From positions 33,726,614 through 33,790,613 of the forward strand of contig NC_091193.1 in the NCBI RefSeq assembly GCF_040958095.1: DNA of 64,000 nucleotides, in the 5' to 3' direction. The first letter of the stretch is position 1; each line of letters starts with the position of its first letter. Of this stretch, positions 26,201 through 41,162 are shown one piece after another. Source of the DNA: Procambarus clarkii. Its lineage: Eukaryota; Arthropoda; Malacostraca; Decapoda; Cambaridae. The notes under the pieces are model-generated. The model had not been told where the DNA came from. It worked only from the letters and a program-made list of their open reading frames with translations, and searched no databases. The position numbers and the translations under genes were made by a program.

Positions 26201-26800
26201 AACCTCCCTGCAGTTTTCAAAATATCCCAAATATCCCAATTTCGAGGCCTGAGCCATGTTTTGGAGCCAAATTCTGGCTCTCTGCACGTATTCGCAGTTT
26301 GAAATTACGACTTTTTATACCCAACATATGCCAAGTACTGAAAGCGGCGTTTGGTCATATTTGTCCCAAACTCCCCTGCAGTTTTCAAAATATCCCAAAC
26401 TTCCCAATTTCGAGGCCTGAGTCACATTTTGGAGCCAAATTCTAGCTCTCTGCACGAATTCGCAGTTTGAAATTACGACTTTTTATACCCAACATATGGA
26501 AAGTACTGAAAACAGCGTTTGGTCACATTTGTCCCAATCCTCCCTGCAGTTTTCAAAATATCCCAAATATCCCAATTTCGAGGCCTGAGCCATATTTTGG
26601 AGCCAAATTCAGGTTCTCTGCACGTATTCGCAGTTTGAAATTACGACTTTTTATACCCAACATATGCCAAGTACCGAAAGCGGCGTTTGGTCATATATGT
26701 CCTAAAGTCCCCTGCAGTTCTCAAAATATCCCAAACATCCCAATATCGAGGCCTGAGATATATTTTGGAGCCAAATTCTGGCTCTCTGCACGTATTCGCA
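26201..26800 (+). repeat. Duplicated block, 2,860-bp spacing, copy 2
   Basis: Partner of 23341-23940 at about 17 monomers. Differences seen include tggaaag against ttgaaag, cccaattt against ctcaattt, and taccgaaagcggcg against tactgaaagcggtg. Relatedness stops at about 26801, where the partner has gcaatttgaaattgcaac and this copy has gcagtttgaaattacgac. Confidence 0.82.
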
Positions 26801-29146
26801 GTTTGAAATTACGACTTTTTATACCCAACATATGCCAAGTTCTGAAAGCGGCAGTGAGTCACATTTTGCACAAACTCCCCTGCAGTTTTCAAAATATCCC
26901 TAATATCCCAAATTCGAGGCCTGAGCCATATTATGGAGCCAAATTCTGGCTCTCTGCACGTATTCGCAGTTTGAAATTGCGAATTTTATACCAACATATG
27001 CCAAGTACTGAAAGCGGCGTTTGGTCACATTTGTCCCAAATCTCCCTGCAGTTTTCAAAATATCCCAAACATCCCAATTTCGAGGCCTGAGCCATAATTT
27101 GGATCCAAATTCTGGCTCAATGCACGTGTTCGCAGTTTGATATTACGATTTTTTATACCCAACATATGCCAAGTCCTGAAAGCGGCAGTGAGTCACATTT
27201 TGCACAAACTCCCCCTGCAGTTTTCGAAATATCCCAAAAATTCCAATTTCGAGGCCTGTGCCATATTTTGGAGCCAAATTCTGGATCTGTGCACGTATTC
27301 GCAGCTTGAAATTGCGACTATTTTATACCAAACATATGCCAAGTACTGAAAGCGGCAGTGAGTCACATTTTGCCCAAACTCCCCTCCAATTTTGAAAATA
27401 ACGCAAATATCCCAGCTTCGAATCCTGAGCCATATTTTGGAGCCAAATTCTTGCTCTCTGCATATATTCGCAGTTCGAAATTTCGTCTTTTTATACCCAA
27501 CATATGCCAAGTACTGAAAGCGGCGATTGGTCACATTTGTCCCAAACCTCCCTGCAGTTTTCAAAATAAACCAAATATCCCAATTTCGAGGCCTGAGTAA
27601 TATTTTGGAGCCAAATTCTGGCTTTCTGCAAGTATTCGCAGTTTGATATTACGAATTTTTAAACCCAACATATGCCAGTACTGAAATCGGCGTTTGGTCA
27701 TATTTGTCCCAAACCTTCCTGCAGTTTTCAAAACATCCCAAACATCCCAATTTCGAGGCCTGTGCCATATTTTGGAGCCAAATTCAGGCTCTCTGCACGT
27801 ATTCGCAGTTCGAAATTTCGTCTTTTTATACCCAACATATGCCAAGTACTGAAAGCGGCGTTTGGTCACATTTGTCCCAAACCTTCCTGCAGTTTTCAAA
27901 ATAACCCAAATATCCTAATATTGAGGCCTGAGCCATATTTTGGAGCCAAATTCTAGCTCTCTGCACGTATTCGCAGTTTGATATTACGACTTTTTATACC
28001 CAACATATGCCAAGTCCTGAAAGCGGCAGTGAGTCACATTTTGCACAAATTCCCCTGCAGTTTTCGAAATATCCCAAATATCCCAATTTCGAGGCCTGAG
28101 CCATATTTTGGAGCCAAATTCTGGCTCTCTGCATGTATTCGCAGTTTGAAATTACGAATTTATTATACCCAACATATGCGAAGTACTGAAAGCGGCGTTT
28201 GGTCACATTTGTCCCAAACCTTCCTGCAGTTTTCAAAATATCCCAAACATCCCAATATCGTGTTCTGAGCCATATTTTGGAGCCAAATTCTGGCTCTCTG
28301 CACGTATTCACAGTTTGATATTACGACTTTTTATACCCAACATATGCCAAGTCCTGAAAGCGGCAGTGAGTCACATTTTGCACAAATTCCCCTACAGTTT
28401 TCGAAATATCCAAAATATCCCAATTTCGAGGCCTGAGCCATATTTTGGATCCAAATTCAGGTTCTCTGCACGTATTCGCAGTTTGAAATTGCGACTTTTT
28501 TATACCAACATATGCCAAGTACTGAAAGCGGCGTTTGGTCACATTTGTCACAAACCTCCCTGCAGTTTTCAAAATATCTCACACATCCCAATTTCGAGGC
28601 CTGAGCCATAATTTGGAGCCAAATTCTGGCTCTATGCACGTATTCGCAGTTTGAAATTACGACTTTTTAAACCCAACATATGCCAAGTACTGGACGCAGC
28701 AGTGAGTCACATTTTGCACAAACTCCCCTGCAGCTTTCAAAATATCCCAAATATCCCAATTTCGAGGCCTGAGCCATATTTTGGAGCCAAATTCTGTCTC
28801 TGCACGTATTCGCAGTTTGAAATTTTGACTTTTTTATACCCAACATATGCGAAGTACTGAAAGCGGTGTTTGGTCACTTTTGTCCCAAACGTTCCTGCAG
28901 TTTTCAAAATATCCCAAATATCCCAATTTCGAGGCCTGAGCCATATTTTCGAGCAAAATTCTGGGCCTTTGCACGTATTTGCAGTTTTAAATTGCGACTT
29001 TTTTATACCCAACATATGCCAAGTACTGAAAGCGGCAGTGAGTCACATTTTGAGCAAACCCCCCTGCAGTTTTCAAAATATCCCAAACTTCCCAATTTCG
29101 ATTCCTGAGCCATATTTTGGAGCCAAATTCTGGCTTTCTGCATGTA
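26801..29146 (+). repeat. Diverged satellite monomers
   Basis: About 14 monomers. One of the most divergent lies at about 27340-27500 (tgcccaaactcccctccaattttgaaaataacgc, written here in part: ccaattttgaaaataacgc), still aligned over its whole length. BamHI-like ggatcc variants occur near 27103 and 28448. No foreign sequence. Confidence 0.85.
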
Positions 29147-29965
29147 TTCGCAGTTTGAAATTACGACTTTTTATACCCAACATATGCCAAGTCCTGAAAG
29201 CGGAAGTGGGTCACATTTTGCACAAACTCCCCTGCAGTTTTCGAAATATCCCAAATTTCCCAATTTCGAGGCCTGATCCCTATTTTCGAGCCAAATTCTA
29301 GCTCTCTGCACGTATTCTCAGTTTGTAATTACGACTTTTTTATACGCAACATATGCTAAGTACTGAAAGCGGCGTTTGGTCAAATTTGTCCCAATCCCCA
29401 CTGCAGTTTTCAAAATATCCCAAACATCCCAATGACGAGTCCTGATCCATATTTTGGACCCAAATTCTGGCTCTCTGCACGTATTCGCAGTTTGATATTA
29501 CTACTTTTTATACCCAACATATGCCAAGTACTGAAATCGGCAGTGAGTCACATTTTGCACAAACCTTCCTGCAGTTTTCAAAATATCCCAAACATCCCAA
29601 TATCGAGTCCTGAGCCATATTTTGCAGCCAAATTCTGGCTCTCTGCACGTATTCGCAATTTGATATTACGACTTTTTATACCCAACATATGCCAAGTCCT
29701 GAAAGCGGCAGTGAGTCACATTTTGCACAAACTCCCCTGCTGTTTTCAAAATATCCTAAATATCCCAATTTCGAGGCCTGAGGCATATTTTGGAGCCAAA
29801 ATCTGGCTCTCTGCACGTATTCGCAGTTTCAAATTGCGAATTTTTTATACCCAACATATGCCAAGTACTGAAAGCGTTGTTTGGTCACATTTGTCCCAAT
29901 CCCTGCTGCAGTTTTCAAAATATCCCAAACATCCCAATATCGAGGCCTGAGCCATATTTTGGATC
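29147..29965 (+). repeat. Older duplication, partner of 22640-23283
   Basis: Carries the same ordered rare variants as 22640-23283 but with one additional A-form monomer. The spacing therefore shifts from about 6,507 to 6,675 bp. Divergence of several percent by eye places it well before the 36-52 kb event. Confidence 0.72.
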
Positions 29966-32900
29966 CAAATTCTGGCTCTATGCACGTATTCGCAGGTTAA
30001 AATTACGAATTATTATACCCAACATATGCCAAATACTGACAGCAGCAATGAGTCACATTTTGCACAAACTCCCCTGCAGTTTTCAAAATATCCCAAACAT
30101 CCCAATTTCGAGGCCTGAGCCATATTTTGGAGCCAAATTCAGGCTCTTTGCACGTATTCGCAGTTCGAAATTGCGACTTTTTCATATCCAACATATGCCA
30201 AGTACTGAAAGCGACGTTTGGTCACATTTGTCCCTAACCTCCCTACAGTTTTCAAAATATCCCAAATAACCCAATTTCGAGGCTTGAGCCATATTTTGGA
30301 GCCAAATTCAGGCTCTCTGCACGTATTCGCAGTTTGAAATTACGACTTTTTATACCCAACATATGCCAAGTACTGAAAGCGGCGTTTAGTCACATTTGTC
30401 CCGAACCTCCCTCCAGTTTTAAAAATATCCCAAATATCCCAATATCGAGGCTTGAGCTATATTTTGGAGCCAAAATCTGGCTCTCTGCACGTATTCGCAG
30501 TTCGAAATTGCGACTTTTTTATACCCAACATATGCCAAGTACTGAAAGCGGCGTTTGGTCACATTTGTAACAAACCTTCCTGCAGTTTTCAAAATATCCA
30601 AAATATCCCAATTTCGAGGCCTGAGCTATATTTTGGAGTCAAATTCTGGCTCCCTGCACGTATTTGCAGTTTGATATTACGACTTTTTATACCCAACATA
30701 TGCCAAGTACTGGACGCAGCAGTGAATCACATTTTGCACAAACTCCCCTGCAGTTTTCAAAATATCCCAAACATCCCAATATCGAGACCTGAGCCATATT
30801 TTGGAGCCAAATTCAGGCTCTCTGCACGTATTCGCAGTATGAAATTACGACTTTTTATACCCAACATATGCCAATTACTGAAAGCGGCGTTTGGTCACAT
30901 TTGTCCCAAACCTCCCTCCAGTTTTCAAAATATCCCAAATATCCCAATTTCGAGGCTAGAGCCATATTTTGGAGCCAAATTCTGGCTCCCTGCACGTATT
31001 CGCAGTTTGATATTACGACGTTTTATACCCAACATATGCCAAGTCCTGGACGCAGCAGTGAGTCACATTTTGCACAAACTCCCCTGCAGTTTTCAAAATA
31101 TCCCAAATATCCCAATTTCGAGGCCTGAGCCATATTTTGAAGCCAAATTCTGTCTCTCTGCACGTATTCGCTGTTTGAAATTGCGACTTTTTTATACCCA
31201 ACATATGCCCAGTACTGAAAGCGGCGTTTGGTCACATTTGTCCCAAACCTTCCTGCAGTTTTCAAAATATCCCAAACATCCCAATATCGAGTTCTGAGCC
31301 ATATTTGGAGCCAAATTCTGGCTCTCTGCACGTATTTGCAGTTTTAAATTACGACTTTTTATACACAACATATGCTAAGTCCTGAAAACGGCAGTGAGTC
31401 ACATTTTGCACAAACTTCCCTGTAGTTTTAAAAATATCCCAAATATCCCAAATTTGAGGCCTGAGCCATATTTTGGAGCCAATTTCTAGCTCTCAACACG
31501 TATTTGCAATTTGAAATTGCGACTTTTTTATACCCAATATATGCCAAGTCCTGAAAGCGGCGTTTTGTCATATTTGTCCCAATCCCCCCTGCAGTTTTCA
31601 AAATATCCCAAACATCCCAATATCGAGGCCTGAGCCATATTTTGGAGCCAAATTCTGGCTCTCTGCACGTATTCGCAGGTTGAAATTACGACTTATTATA
31701 CCCAACATATGCGAAGTACTGAAAGCGGTGTTTGGTCACATTTGTCCCAAACCTTCCTGCAGTTTTCAAAATATCCAAAATATCCCAATTTCGAGGCCTG
31801 AGCCATATTTTGGAGCCAAATTCTGTCTCTGCACGTATTCGCAGTTTGAAATTAGGACTTTTTATACCCAACATGTGCCAAGTACTGAAAGCGGCGTACG
31901 TTTGATCACATTTGTCCCAAACCTCCCACCAGTTTTCAAAATATCCCTAATATCCCAATTTCGAGGCATGAGCCATATTTTGGAGGCAAATTCTGGCTCT
32001 CTGCACGTATTCGCAGTTAGAAATTGCGACTTTTTTATACCCTACATATGCCAAGTACTGCAAGCGGCGTTTGGTCAGATTTGTCCCAAACCTCCCTACA
32101 GTTTTCAAAATATCCCAAAAATCCCAATTTCGAGGCCTGAGCCATATTTTGCAGCCAAATTCTGTCTCTCTGCACATATTTGCAGTTTGATATTACGACT
32201 TTTTATACCCAACATATGCCAAGTACTGGACGCAGCAGTGAGTTACATTTTGCACAAACTCCCCTGCAGTTTTCAAAATATCCCAAATATCCCAATTTCG
32301 AGGCTTGAGCCATATTTTGGAGCCAAATTCAGGCTCTCTGCACGTATTCGCAGTTTGAAATTACGACTTTTTATACCCAACATATGCCAAGTACTGAAAG
32401 CGGGGTTTGGTCACATTTGTCCGGAACCTCCCTCCAGTTTTCAAAATATCCCAAATATCCCAATTTCGAGGCTTGAGCTATATTTTTTGAGCCAAAATCT
32501 GGCTCTCTGCACGTATTCGCAGTTCGAAATTGCGACTTTTTTATACCCAACATATGCCAAGCACTGAAAGCGGCGTTTTGTCACATTTGTCCCAAACCTC
32601 CTTGCAGTTTTCAAAACATCCCAAATATCCCAATTTCGAGGCCTGAGCGATATTTTGGAGCCAAATTTTGTCTTTGCACGTATTCGCAGTTTGAAATTGC
32701 GACTTTTTTATACCCAACATATGAGACGTACTGAAAGCGGCGTTTGGTCACATTTGTCCCAAACCTTCCTGCAGTTTTCAAAATATCCCAAATATCCCAA
32801 TATCGAGGCCTGAGCCATATTTTGGAGCCAAATTCTGGCTCTCTGCACGTATTCGCAGTTTGATATTACGCCTTTTTATACCCAACATATGTTAAGTACT

Positions 32901-35900
32901 GAAAGCGGCGTTTGGTCACATTTGTCCCAAACCTTTCTGCAGTTTTCAAAATATCCCAAACATCCAAATATCGAGTTCTGAGCTATATTTTGGATCCATA
33001 TTCTGGCTCTCTGCACGTATTCGCAGGTTGAAATTACGACTTATTATACCCAACATATGCCAAGTACTGAAAGCGGCAATGAGTCACATTTTGCACAAAC
33101 TCCCCTGCAGTTTTCAAAACATCCCAAACATCCCAATTTAGAGGCCTGAGCCATATTTTGGAGCCAAATTCAGGCTCTCAGAACGTATTTGCAGTTTGAA
33201 ATTACGACTTTTTATACCCAACATATGCCAAGTACTGAAAGCGGCGTTTGGTCACATTTGTCCCAAACCTCCCTCCAGTTTTCAAAATATCCCAAATATC
33301 CCATTTTCGAGGCTTGAGCTATATTTTGGAGCCAAAATCTGGCACTCTGCACGTATTCGCAGTTCGAAATTGCGACTTTTTTATACCCAACATATGCCAA
33401 GTACTGAAAGCGGCGTTTTGTCACATTTGTCCCAAACCTCCTTGCAGTTTTCAAAACATCCCAAATATCCCAATATCGAGGCATGAGCCATATTTTGGAG
33501 CCAAATTCTGGCTCACTGCACGTATTCGCAGTTTGATATTGCGACTTTTTATACCAAACATATGCCAAGTACTGGACGCAGCAGTGAGTCACATTTTGCA
33601 CAATCTCCCCTGCAGCTTTCAAAATATCCCAAATATCCCAATTTCGAGGCCTGAGCCATATTTTGGAGCCAAATTCTGTCGCTGCACGTATTCGCAGTTT
33701 GAAATTGCGACTTTTTTATGCCCATCACATGCCAAGTACTGAAAGCGGCAGTGAGTCACATTTTGCACAAACTCCCCTGCAGTTTTCGAAATATCCCAAA
33801 TATCCCAATTTCGAGGCCTGAGCCATATTTTGGAGCCAAAATCTGGCTCTCTGCACATATTCGCAGTTTCAAATTGCGACTTTTTTGTACCCAACATATG
33901 CCAAGTACTGAAAGCGTTGTTTGGTCATATTTGTCCCAATCCCTGCTGCAGTTTTCAAAATATCCCAAACATCCCAATATCGAGGCCTGAGCCATATTTT
34001 GGAGCCAAATTCAGGCTCTCTGCACGTATTCGCAGTTTGAAATTACGACTTTTTATACCCAACATATGCCAAGTACTGAAAGCGGCGTTTGGTCACATTT
34101 GTCCCTAACCTCCCTACAGTTTTCAAAATATCCCAAATATCCCAATTTTGGAGCCTGAGCCATATTTTGCAGCCAAATTCTGGCTCTCTGCACGTATTCG
34201 CAGTTTGATATTACGACTTTTTATACCCAACATATGCCAAGTACTGGATGCAGCAGTGAGTCATATTTTGCACAAACTCCCCTGCAGTTTTCAAAATATC
34301 CCAAATATCCCAATTTTGAGGCTTGAGCCATATATTGGAGCCAAATTCAGGCTCTCTGCACGTATTCGCAGTTTGAAATTACGACTTTATTATACCCAAC
34401 ATATGCCAAGTACTGAAAGCGGCGTTTGGTCACATTTGTCCCAAACCTCCCTGCAGTTTTCAAAACATCCCAAATAGCCCAATTTCGAGGCCTGAGCCAT
34501 ATTTTGCAGTCAAATTCTGTCTACCTGCACGTATTCGCAGTTTGATATTACGACTTTTTAAACCCAACATATGCCAAGTACTGGACGCAGCAGTGAGTCA
34601 CATTTTGCACAAACTCCCCTGCAGCTTTCAAAATATTCCAAATATCCCAATTTCGAGGCCTGAGCCATATTTTGGAGCCAAATTCTGTCTCTGCACGTAA
34701 TTGCAGTTTGAAATTTCGACTTTTTTATACCCAACATATGCGAAGTACGGAAAGCGGTGTTTGGTCACATTTGTCCCAAACCTTCCTGCAGTTTTCAAAA
34801 TATCCCAAATATCCCAAATTCGAGGCAGGAGCCATATTTTGGAGCCAAATTCTGTCTCTGCACGTATTCGCAGTTTGAAATTGCGACTTTTTTATACCCA
34901 ACATATGCGAAGTACTGAAAGCGGCGTTTTTTCACATTTGTCCCAAACATTCCTGCAGTTTTCAAGATATCCCAAATATCTCAATATCGAGGCCTGAGCC
35001 ATATTTTGGATCCAAATTCTGGCTCTATGCACGTATTCGCAGTTTGATATTACGACTTTTTATACCCAACATATGCCAAGTACTGGACGCAGCAGTGAGT
35101 CATATTTTGCACAAACTCCCCTGCAGCTTTCAAAATATCCCCAATATCCCAATATCGAGGCCTGAGCCATATTTTGGAGTCAAATTCTGGCTCCCTGCAC
35201 GTATTCGCAGTTTGATATTACGACTTTATATACCCAACATACGTTAAGTACTGAAAGCGGCGTTTGTCACATTTGTCCCAAACCTTCCTGCAGTTTTCAA
35301 AATATCCCAAACATCCCAATATCGAGATCTGAGCTATATTTTGGAGCCAAATTCTGGCTCTCTGCACGTATTCGCAGGTTGAAATTACGACTTATTATAC
35401 CCAACATATGCCAAGTACTGAAAGCGGCAATGAGTCACATTTTGCACAAACTCCCCTGCAGTTTTCAAAACATCCCAAACATCCCAATTTCGAGGCCTGA
35501 GCCATATTTTGGAGCCAAATTCAGGCTCTCGGAACGTATTCGCAGTGTGACATTTCGACTTTTTATACCCAACATATGCCAAGCACTGAAAGCTGCGTTT
35601 GGTCACATTTGTTCCAAACCTCCCTGTAGTTTTCAAAATATCCCAAATATCCCAATTTCGAGGCCTGAGCCATATTTTGGAGCCAAATTCTGGCTCTCTG
35701 CACGTATTCGCAGTTCGAAATTGCTACTTTTTTATACCCAACATATACCAAGTACTGAATGCGGCGTTTGGTCACATTTGTTCCAAACCTCCCTGTAGTT
35801 TTCAAAATATCCCAAATATCCCAATTTCGAGGCCTGAGCCATATTTTGAAGCCAAATTCTGGCTCCCTGCACGTATTCGCAGTTTGATATTTCGACTTTT

Positions 35901-36147
35901 TTATACCCAACATATGCCAAGTACTGAAAGTGGCGTTTGGTCACATTTGTCCCAAACCTTCCTGCAGTTTTCAAAATATCCTAAATATCCCAATATCGAG
36001 GCCTGAGCCATATTGTGGAGCCAAATTCTGTCTCTGCACGTATTCGCAGTTTGAAATTGCGACTTTTTTATACCCAACATATGCCAAGTACTGAAAGCGG
36101 CGTTTGGTCACATTTGTCCCAAACCTCCCTGCAGTTTTCAAAATATC
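29966..36147 (+). repeat. Diverged satellite monomers left of the large duplication
   Basis: About 37 monomers. Blocks here are older relatives of material to the right: about 31885-32200 (with the cgtacg insertion at 31895-31900 and the ctacagttttc B monomer) resembles 51810-52100, and the two-monomer cassette starting with atgttaagtactg appears at about 32889 and 35242. Many monomers have the contracted tctgtctctgcacg box. No unique sequence. Confidence 0.85.
31895..31900 (+). repeat. 4-bp insertion creating a cgtacg palindrome
   Basis: The B cassette reads gcggcgtacgtttg instead of gcggcgtttg, a four-base gain. The same variant is at 51821-51826, 54003-54008 and 57853-57858. The last three belong to recent duplications of one another, while this one is more diverged (tttgatcac follows). 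Confidence 0.85.
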
Positions 36148-37571
36148 CCAATATCGAGGCCTGAGCCATATTTTGGATCCAAATTCTGGCTCTATGCACG
36201 TATTCGCAGGTTAAAATTACGACTTATTATACCCAACATATGCAAAGCACTGACAGCGGCAATGAGTCACATTTTGCTCAAACTCTCCTGCAGTTTTCAA
36301 AATATCCCAAACATCCCAATTTCGAGGCCTGAGCCATATTTTGGAGGAAAATTCTGGCTGTCTGCACGTATTCGCAGTTCGAAATTGCGACTTTTTTATA
36401 CCCAAAATATGCCAAGTACTAAAGCGGCGTTTGGTCAGATTTGTCCCAAACCTCCCTACAGTTTTCAAAATATCCCAAATATCCCAATTTCGAGACCTGA
36501 GCCATATTTTGCAGCCAAATTCTGTCTCTCTGCTCGTATTCGCAGTTTGATATTACAACTTTTTATACCCAACATATGCCAAGTACTGGACGCAGCAGTG
36601 AGTTACGTTGTGCACAAACTCCCCTGCAGTTTTCAAAATATCCTAAATATTCCAATTTCCTGGCTTGAGCCATATTTTGGAGCCAAATTCAGGCTCTATG
36701 CACGTATTCGCAGTTTGAAATTACGACTTTTTATACCCAACATATGCCAAGTACTGAAAGCGGCGTTTGGTCACATTTGTCCCGAACCTCCGTCCAGTTT
36801 TCAAAATATCCCAAATATCCCAATTTCGAGGCTTGAGCTATATTTTGGAGCCAAAATCTGGCTCTCTGCACGTATTCGCAGTTCGAAATTGCGACTTTTT
36901 TATTCCCAACATATGCCAAGTACTGAAAGCGGCGTTTGGTCACATTTGTCCCAAACCTCCCTGCAGTTTTCAAAACATCCCAAATATCCCAATTTCGAGG
37001 CCTGAGCCATATTTTGGAGTCAAATTCTGGCTCCCTGCACGTATTCGCAGTTTGATATTACGACTTTTTATACCCAACATATGCCAAGTAATGGACGCAG
37101 CAGTGAGTCACATTTTGCACAAACTCCCCTGAAGCTTTCAAAATATCCCAAATATCCCAATTTCGAGGCCTGAGCCATATTTTGGAGCCAAATTCTGTCT
37201 CTGCACGTATTCGCAGTTTGAAATTGCGACTTTTTAATCCCCAACATATGCGACGTACTGAAAGCGGCGTTTGGTCACATTTGTCCCAAACCTTCCTGCA
37301 GTTTTCAAAATATCCCAAATATCCCAATATCGAGGCCTGAGCCATATTTTGGAGCCAAATTCTGGCTCTCTGCACGTATTCGCAGTTTGATATTATGACT
37401 TTTTATACCCAATATATGTTAAGTACTGAAAGCGGCATTGAGTCACATTTTGCACAAACGCCCCTGCAGTTTTCGAAATATCCAAAATATCCCAATTTCG
37501 AGGCCTGAGCCATATTTTGGAGCCAAATTCTGGCTCTCTGCAAGTATTCGCAGTTTGATATTACGACTTTT

Positions 37572-38475
37572 TAATACCCAACATATGCCAAGTACAGAAA
37601 GCGGCATTTGGTCACATTTGTCCCAAACCTTCCTGCAGTTTTCAGAATATCCCAAATATCCCAATTTCTAGGTCTGAGCCATATTTTGGAGCCAAATTCT
37701 GGCTCTCTGCACATATTCGCAGTTTGATATTACGACTTTTTATACCCAACATATGCCAAGTACTGAAATCGGCGTTTGGTCACATTTGTCCCAAACCTCC
37801 CTGAGTTTTCAAAATATCCCAAATATCCCAATTTCAAGGCCTAGGCCATATTTTGGAGCCAAATTCTGTCTCTCTGCACGTATTCGCAGTTTGATATTAC
37901 GACTTTTTATACCCAACATATGCCAAGTACTGGACGCAGCAGTATGTCACATTTTGCACAAACTCCCCGGCAGTTTTCAAAATATCCCAAATATCCCAAT
38001 TTCGAGGCTTAAGCCATATTTTGGAGCCAAATACTGTCTTTGAACGTATTCACAGTTTGAAATTGCGACTTTTTTATACCCAACATATGCCAAGTACTGA
38101 AAGCGGCGTTTGGTCACATTTGTCCCAATCCCCCCTGCAGTTTTCAAATATCCCAAACATCCCAATATCGAGGCCTGAGCCATATTTTGGATCTAAATTC
38201 TGGCTCTATGCACGTATTTGCAGGTTGAAATTACGACTTATTATACCCAACATACGCCAAGTACTGACAGCGGCAATGAGTCACATTTAGCACAAACTCC
38301 CTGCAGTTTTCAAAATATCCCAAACATCCCAATTTCGTGGCGTGAACCATATTTTGGAGCCAAATTCAGGCTCTCTGCACGTATTCGCAGTTTGAAATTA
38401 CGACATTTTATACCCAACATATGCCAAGTACTGAAAGCGACGTTTGGTCACATTTGTCCCAAACCTCCCTCCAGT
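37572..38475 (+). repeat. Nested duplication, 2,687-bp spacing, copy 1
   Basis: About 5.4 monomers repeated at 40259-41162 (16 monomers apart). Shared markers are tacagaaagcggcatttgg, ttctaggtctgagcc, ttcaaggcctaggcc, agcagtatgtcac, tctttgaacgtattcacag, ggatctaaattctgg and tttcgtggcgtgaacc. The same pair exists again 8,115 bp downstream (45687-46590 and 48374-49277), so the nested event is older than the 8,115-bp event. Confidence 0.88.
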
Positions 38476-40258
38476 TTTCAAAATATTCCAAATATCCCAA
38501 TTTCGAGGCCTGAGCCATATTTTGGAGTCAAATTCTGGCTCCCTGCACGTATTCGCAGTTTGATATTACGACTTTTTATACCCAACATATGCCAAGTAAT
38601 GGACGCAGCAGTGAGTCACATTTTGCACAAACTCCCCTGCAGCTTTCAAAATATCCCAAATATCCCAATTTCGAGGCCTGAGCCATATTTTGGAGCCAAA
38701 TTCTGTCTCTGCACGTATTCGCAGTTTGAAATTGCGACTTTTTTATACCCAACATATGCGAAGTACTGAAAGCGGCGTTTGGTCACATTTGTCCCAAACC
38801 TTCCTGCAGTTTTCAAAATATCCCAAATATCCCAATATCGAGGCCTGAGCCATATTTTGGAGCCAAATTCTGGCTCTCTGCACGTATTTTCAGTTTGATA
38901 TTACGACTTTTTATACCCAACATATGTTAAGTACTGAAAGCGGCGTTTGGTCACATTTGTCCCAAACCATCCTGCAGTTTTCAAAATATCCCAAACATCC
39001 CAATATCGAGTTCTGAGCTATATTTTGGAGCCAAATTCTGGCTCTCTGCACGTATTTGCAGGTTGAAATTACGACTTATTATACCCAACATATGCTAAGT
39101 ACTGAAAGCGGCAATGAGTCACATTTTCCACAAACTCCCCTGCAGTTTTCAAAACATCCCAAACATCCCAATTTCGAGGTCTGAGCCATATTTTGGAGCC
39201 AAATTCAGGCTCTCGGAACGTATTCACAGTTCGAAATTGCGACTTTTTTATACCCAACATATGCCAAGTCCTGAAAGCGGCAGTGAGTCACATTTTGCAC
39301 AAACTCCCCTGCAGTTTTCGAAATATCCCAAATATCCCAATTTCGAGGACAGAGCCATATTTTGGAGCCAAATTCTGGCTCTCTGCACGTATTTGCAGTT
39401 TGAAATTGCGACTTTTTTATACCCAACATATGCCAAGTACTGAAAGCGGCATTTGGTCACATTTGTCCCAAACCTTGCTGCAGTTTTCAAAATATCCCAA
39501 ATATCCCAATTTCGAGGCCTGAGCCATATTTTGGAGCCAAATTCAGGTTCTCTGCACGTATTCGCAGTTTGATATTACGACTTTTTATACCCATTATATG
39601 CCAAGTCCTGAAAGCGGTAGTGAGTCACATTTTGCACAAACTCCCCTGCAGTTTTCAAAATATCCCAAATATCCCAATTTCGAGGCCTGAGCCATATTTT
39701 GGAGCCAAAATCTGACTCTCTGCACGTATTCGCAGTTTTATATTGCGACTTTTTTATAACCAACATATGCCAAGTACTGAAAGCGGCGTTTGGTCACTTT
39801 TGTCCCAATCCCCCCTTCAGTTTTCAAAATATCCCAAACATCCCAATATCGAGGCCTGAGCCATATTTTGGATAAAAATTCTGGCTCTATGCACTTATTC
39901 GCAGGTTGAAATTACGACTTATTATACCCAACATATGCCATGTACTGACAGCGGCAATAAGTCACATTTTGCACAAACTCCCTGCAATTTTCAAAATATG
40001 CCAAACATCCCAATTTCGAGGCCTGAGCCATATTTTGGAGCCAAATTCAGGCTCTCTGCACGTATTCGCAGTTTGAAATTACGACTTTTTATACCCAACA
40101 TATGCCAAGTACTGAATGCGGCGTTTGGTCACATTTGTCCCAAACCTCCTTCCAGTTTTCAAAATATCCCAAATATCTTAATTTCTAGGCTTGAGCCATA
40201 TTTTGGAGCCAAATTCTGGCTCTCTGCACGTATTCGCAGTTCGAAATTGCTACTTTTT

Positions 40259-41162
40259 TATACCCAACATATGCCAAGTACAGAAAGCGGCATTTGGTCA
40301 CATTTGTCCCAAACCTTCCTGCAGTTTTCAGAATATCCCAAATATCATAATTTCTAGGTCTGAGCCATATTTTGGAGCCAAATTCAGGCTCTCTGCACAT
40401 ATTCGCAGTTTGATATTACGACTTTTTATACCCAACATATGCCAAGTACTGAAATCGGCGTTTGGTCACATTTGTCCCAAACCTCCCTGCAGTTTTCAAA
40501 ATATCCCAAATATCCCAATTTCAAGGCCTAGGCCATATTTTGGAGCCAAATTCTGTCTCTCTGCACGTATTCGCAGTTTGATATTACGACTTTTTATACC
40601 CAACATATGCCAAGTACTGGACGCAGCAGTATGTCACATTTTGCACAAACTCCCCGACAGTTTTCAAAATATCCCAAATATCCCAATTTCGAGGCTTAAG
40701 CCATATTTTGGAGCTAAATACTGTCTTTGAACGTATTCACAGTTTGAAATTGCGACTTTTTTATACCCAACATATGCCAAGTACTGAAAGCGGCGTTTGG
40801 TCACATTTGTCCCAATCCCCCCTGCAGTTTTCAAATATCCCAAACATCCCAATATCGAGGCCTGAGCCATATTTTGGATCTAAATTCTGGCTCTATGCAC
40901 GTATTTGCAGGTTGAAATTACGACTTATTATACCCAACATACGCCAAGTACTGACAGCGGCAATGAGTCACATTTAGCACAAACTCCCTGCAGTTTTCAA
41001 AATATCCCAAACATCCCAATTTCGTGGCGTGAACCATATTTTGGAGCCAAATTCAGGCTCTCTGCACGTATTCGCAGTTTGAAATTACGACATTTTATAC
41101 CCAACATATGCCAAGTACTGAAAGCGACGTTTGGTCACATTTGTCCCAAACCTCCCTCCAGT
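40259..41162 (+). repeat. Nested duplication, 2,687-bp spacing, copy 2
   Basis: Partner of 37572-38475. Its right end coincides with the out-of-register junction at 41162: the partner continues with ttttcaaaatattcc while this copy jumps to cctgaaag. A few differences (cccgacag against cccggcag, gagctaaat against gagccaaat) show it is not brand new. Confidence 0.87.
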